Assembly: GCF_016135805.1 (NCBI RefSeq)
Contig: NZ_JADWOX010000010.1
Location: 62,001 to 126,000 of the forward strand
DNA from: Caulobacter hibisci
GTDB taxonomy: Bacteria; Pseudomonadota; Alphaproteobacteria; Caulobacterales; Caulobacteraceae
Reading direction: 5' to 3'
DNA: 64,000 nt
In this document: positions 63,784-64,000 of the stretch, one piece after another
Position numbering within the stretch: the stretch's first letter is position 1
Layout of the letters: each line of letters starts with the position of its first letter
Position numbers and translations under genes: made by a program
The notes under the pieces: model-generated
What the model was told of the DNA's origin: nothing
Database searches by the model: none
What the model saw: only the letters and a program-made list of their open reading frames with translations

Positions 63784-64000
63784 ATGCCCATCACGACGCT
63801 ATCCAGCCGCGAGTTCAACCAGGACGCCAGCGGGGCCAAGAAGGCCGCCACGAATGGCCCGGTGTTCATCACCGACCGGGGCCAGCCGCGTCACGTGCTG
63901 CTCAGCATCGAGGAATATCGCCGGCTGACGGGCGATCGGCGCAGCATCGTCGACGCCCTCGGCATGACTGGCAGCGAAGACATCGCGTTCGAACCGCCGC
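63784..64000 (+). CDS. Phd/YefM-family antitoxin, cut by the window edge
   Basis: The visible 72 residues begin MPITTLSSREFNQDASGAKK and contain FITDRGQPRHVLLSIEEYRRL, then a C-terminal IAFEPP region. This matches Phd-type antitoxins that pair with VapC-like PIN toxins. The N-terminal part binds DNA and the C-terminal part masks the toxin. The stop and the toxin gene lie outside the window. The palindrome just upstream is the likely operator. Confidence 0.88.
   Translation, partial: MPITTLSSREFNQDASGAKKAATNGPVFITDRGQPRHVLLSIEEYRRLTGDRRSIVDALGMTGSEDIAFEPP

Overview
The window is high-G+C DNA (about two thirds G+C by eye) with the gene content of an alphaproteobacterium of the Caulobacter group. 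Clues are the argJ-parvulin-secA block, a CarD-type regulator beside a seven-iron ferredoxin, a Suv3-like helicase coupled to an S4 protein, two HWE-type histidine kinases with single-domain response regulators, several TonB-dependent receptors, two pseudaminic-acid (flagellin sugar) genes, and a xylose-type GTTAGCGCTAAC operator. Species was not determined; Caulobacter itself is an inference from recall of these families.

Layout. 1-530: hairpin-rich DNA ending at a tRNA-Arg(CCT). 0.8-3.3 kb: HWE kinase and response regulator, then a frameshifted alpha/beta hydrolase. 3.5-11.8 kb: a polysaccharide and iron uptake stretch with a GH74 xyloglucanase-like enzyme, a siderophore-type TonB receptor, a PepSY membrane protein, a DUF1801 protein and a GH127-like enzyme. 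12-23 kb: housekeeping and signalling (CarD, FdxA, a GGDEF/EAL protein, a small membrane protein and a secreted unknown, an S4 protein, the Suv3-like helicase, an MHYT hybrid kinase, an alkyltransferase). 23-30.8 kb: S9 peptidase divergent from a large TonB receptor, then a second HWE kinase/regulator pair. 30.9-39 kb: aroK-aroB, then membrane glucose dehydrogenase plus OprB-type porin, then an unknown secreted protein coupled to xerD. 39-49.5 kb: accessory genes (PseH, PseG, a P450 divergent from a di-haem RoxA/peroxidase-like protein, PhnA-like, VOC-like, two unknown proteins, LysR and aldo/keto reductase). 49.5-52 kb: an IS5-type element inside a palindromic repeat, MscS channel, another large inverted repeat. 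52-64 kb: a CoA-lyase family protein, a lipoprotein, argJ, parvulin, secA, phosphoglucomutase, accA, a small conserved-looking protein, OsmC-like protein, and the start of a Phd-type antitoxin cut by the window edge.

How genes work together. Translational coupling by ATGA/GTGA overlaps is frequent (kinase-regulator, helicase-S4, gcd-porin, aroK-aroB, unknown-xerD, parvulin-argJ). Sugar handling recurs: GH74, GH127, periplasmic glucose oxidation with a sugar porin, and phosphoglucomutase, with LacI-type palindromes in front of GH74 and pgm. Large palindromic intergenic repeats sit after the 3' ends of five genes, and one has been hit by an insertion sequence. No CRISPR array, prophage or complete defence system was seen. 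The least explained loci are the P450/di-haem pair, the 335-residue macro-like unknown, the unknown protein fused translationally to xerD, and the hairpin cluster at the tRNA end.
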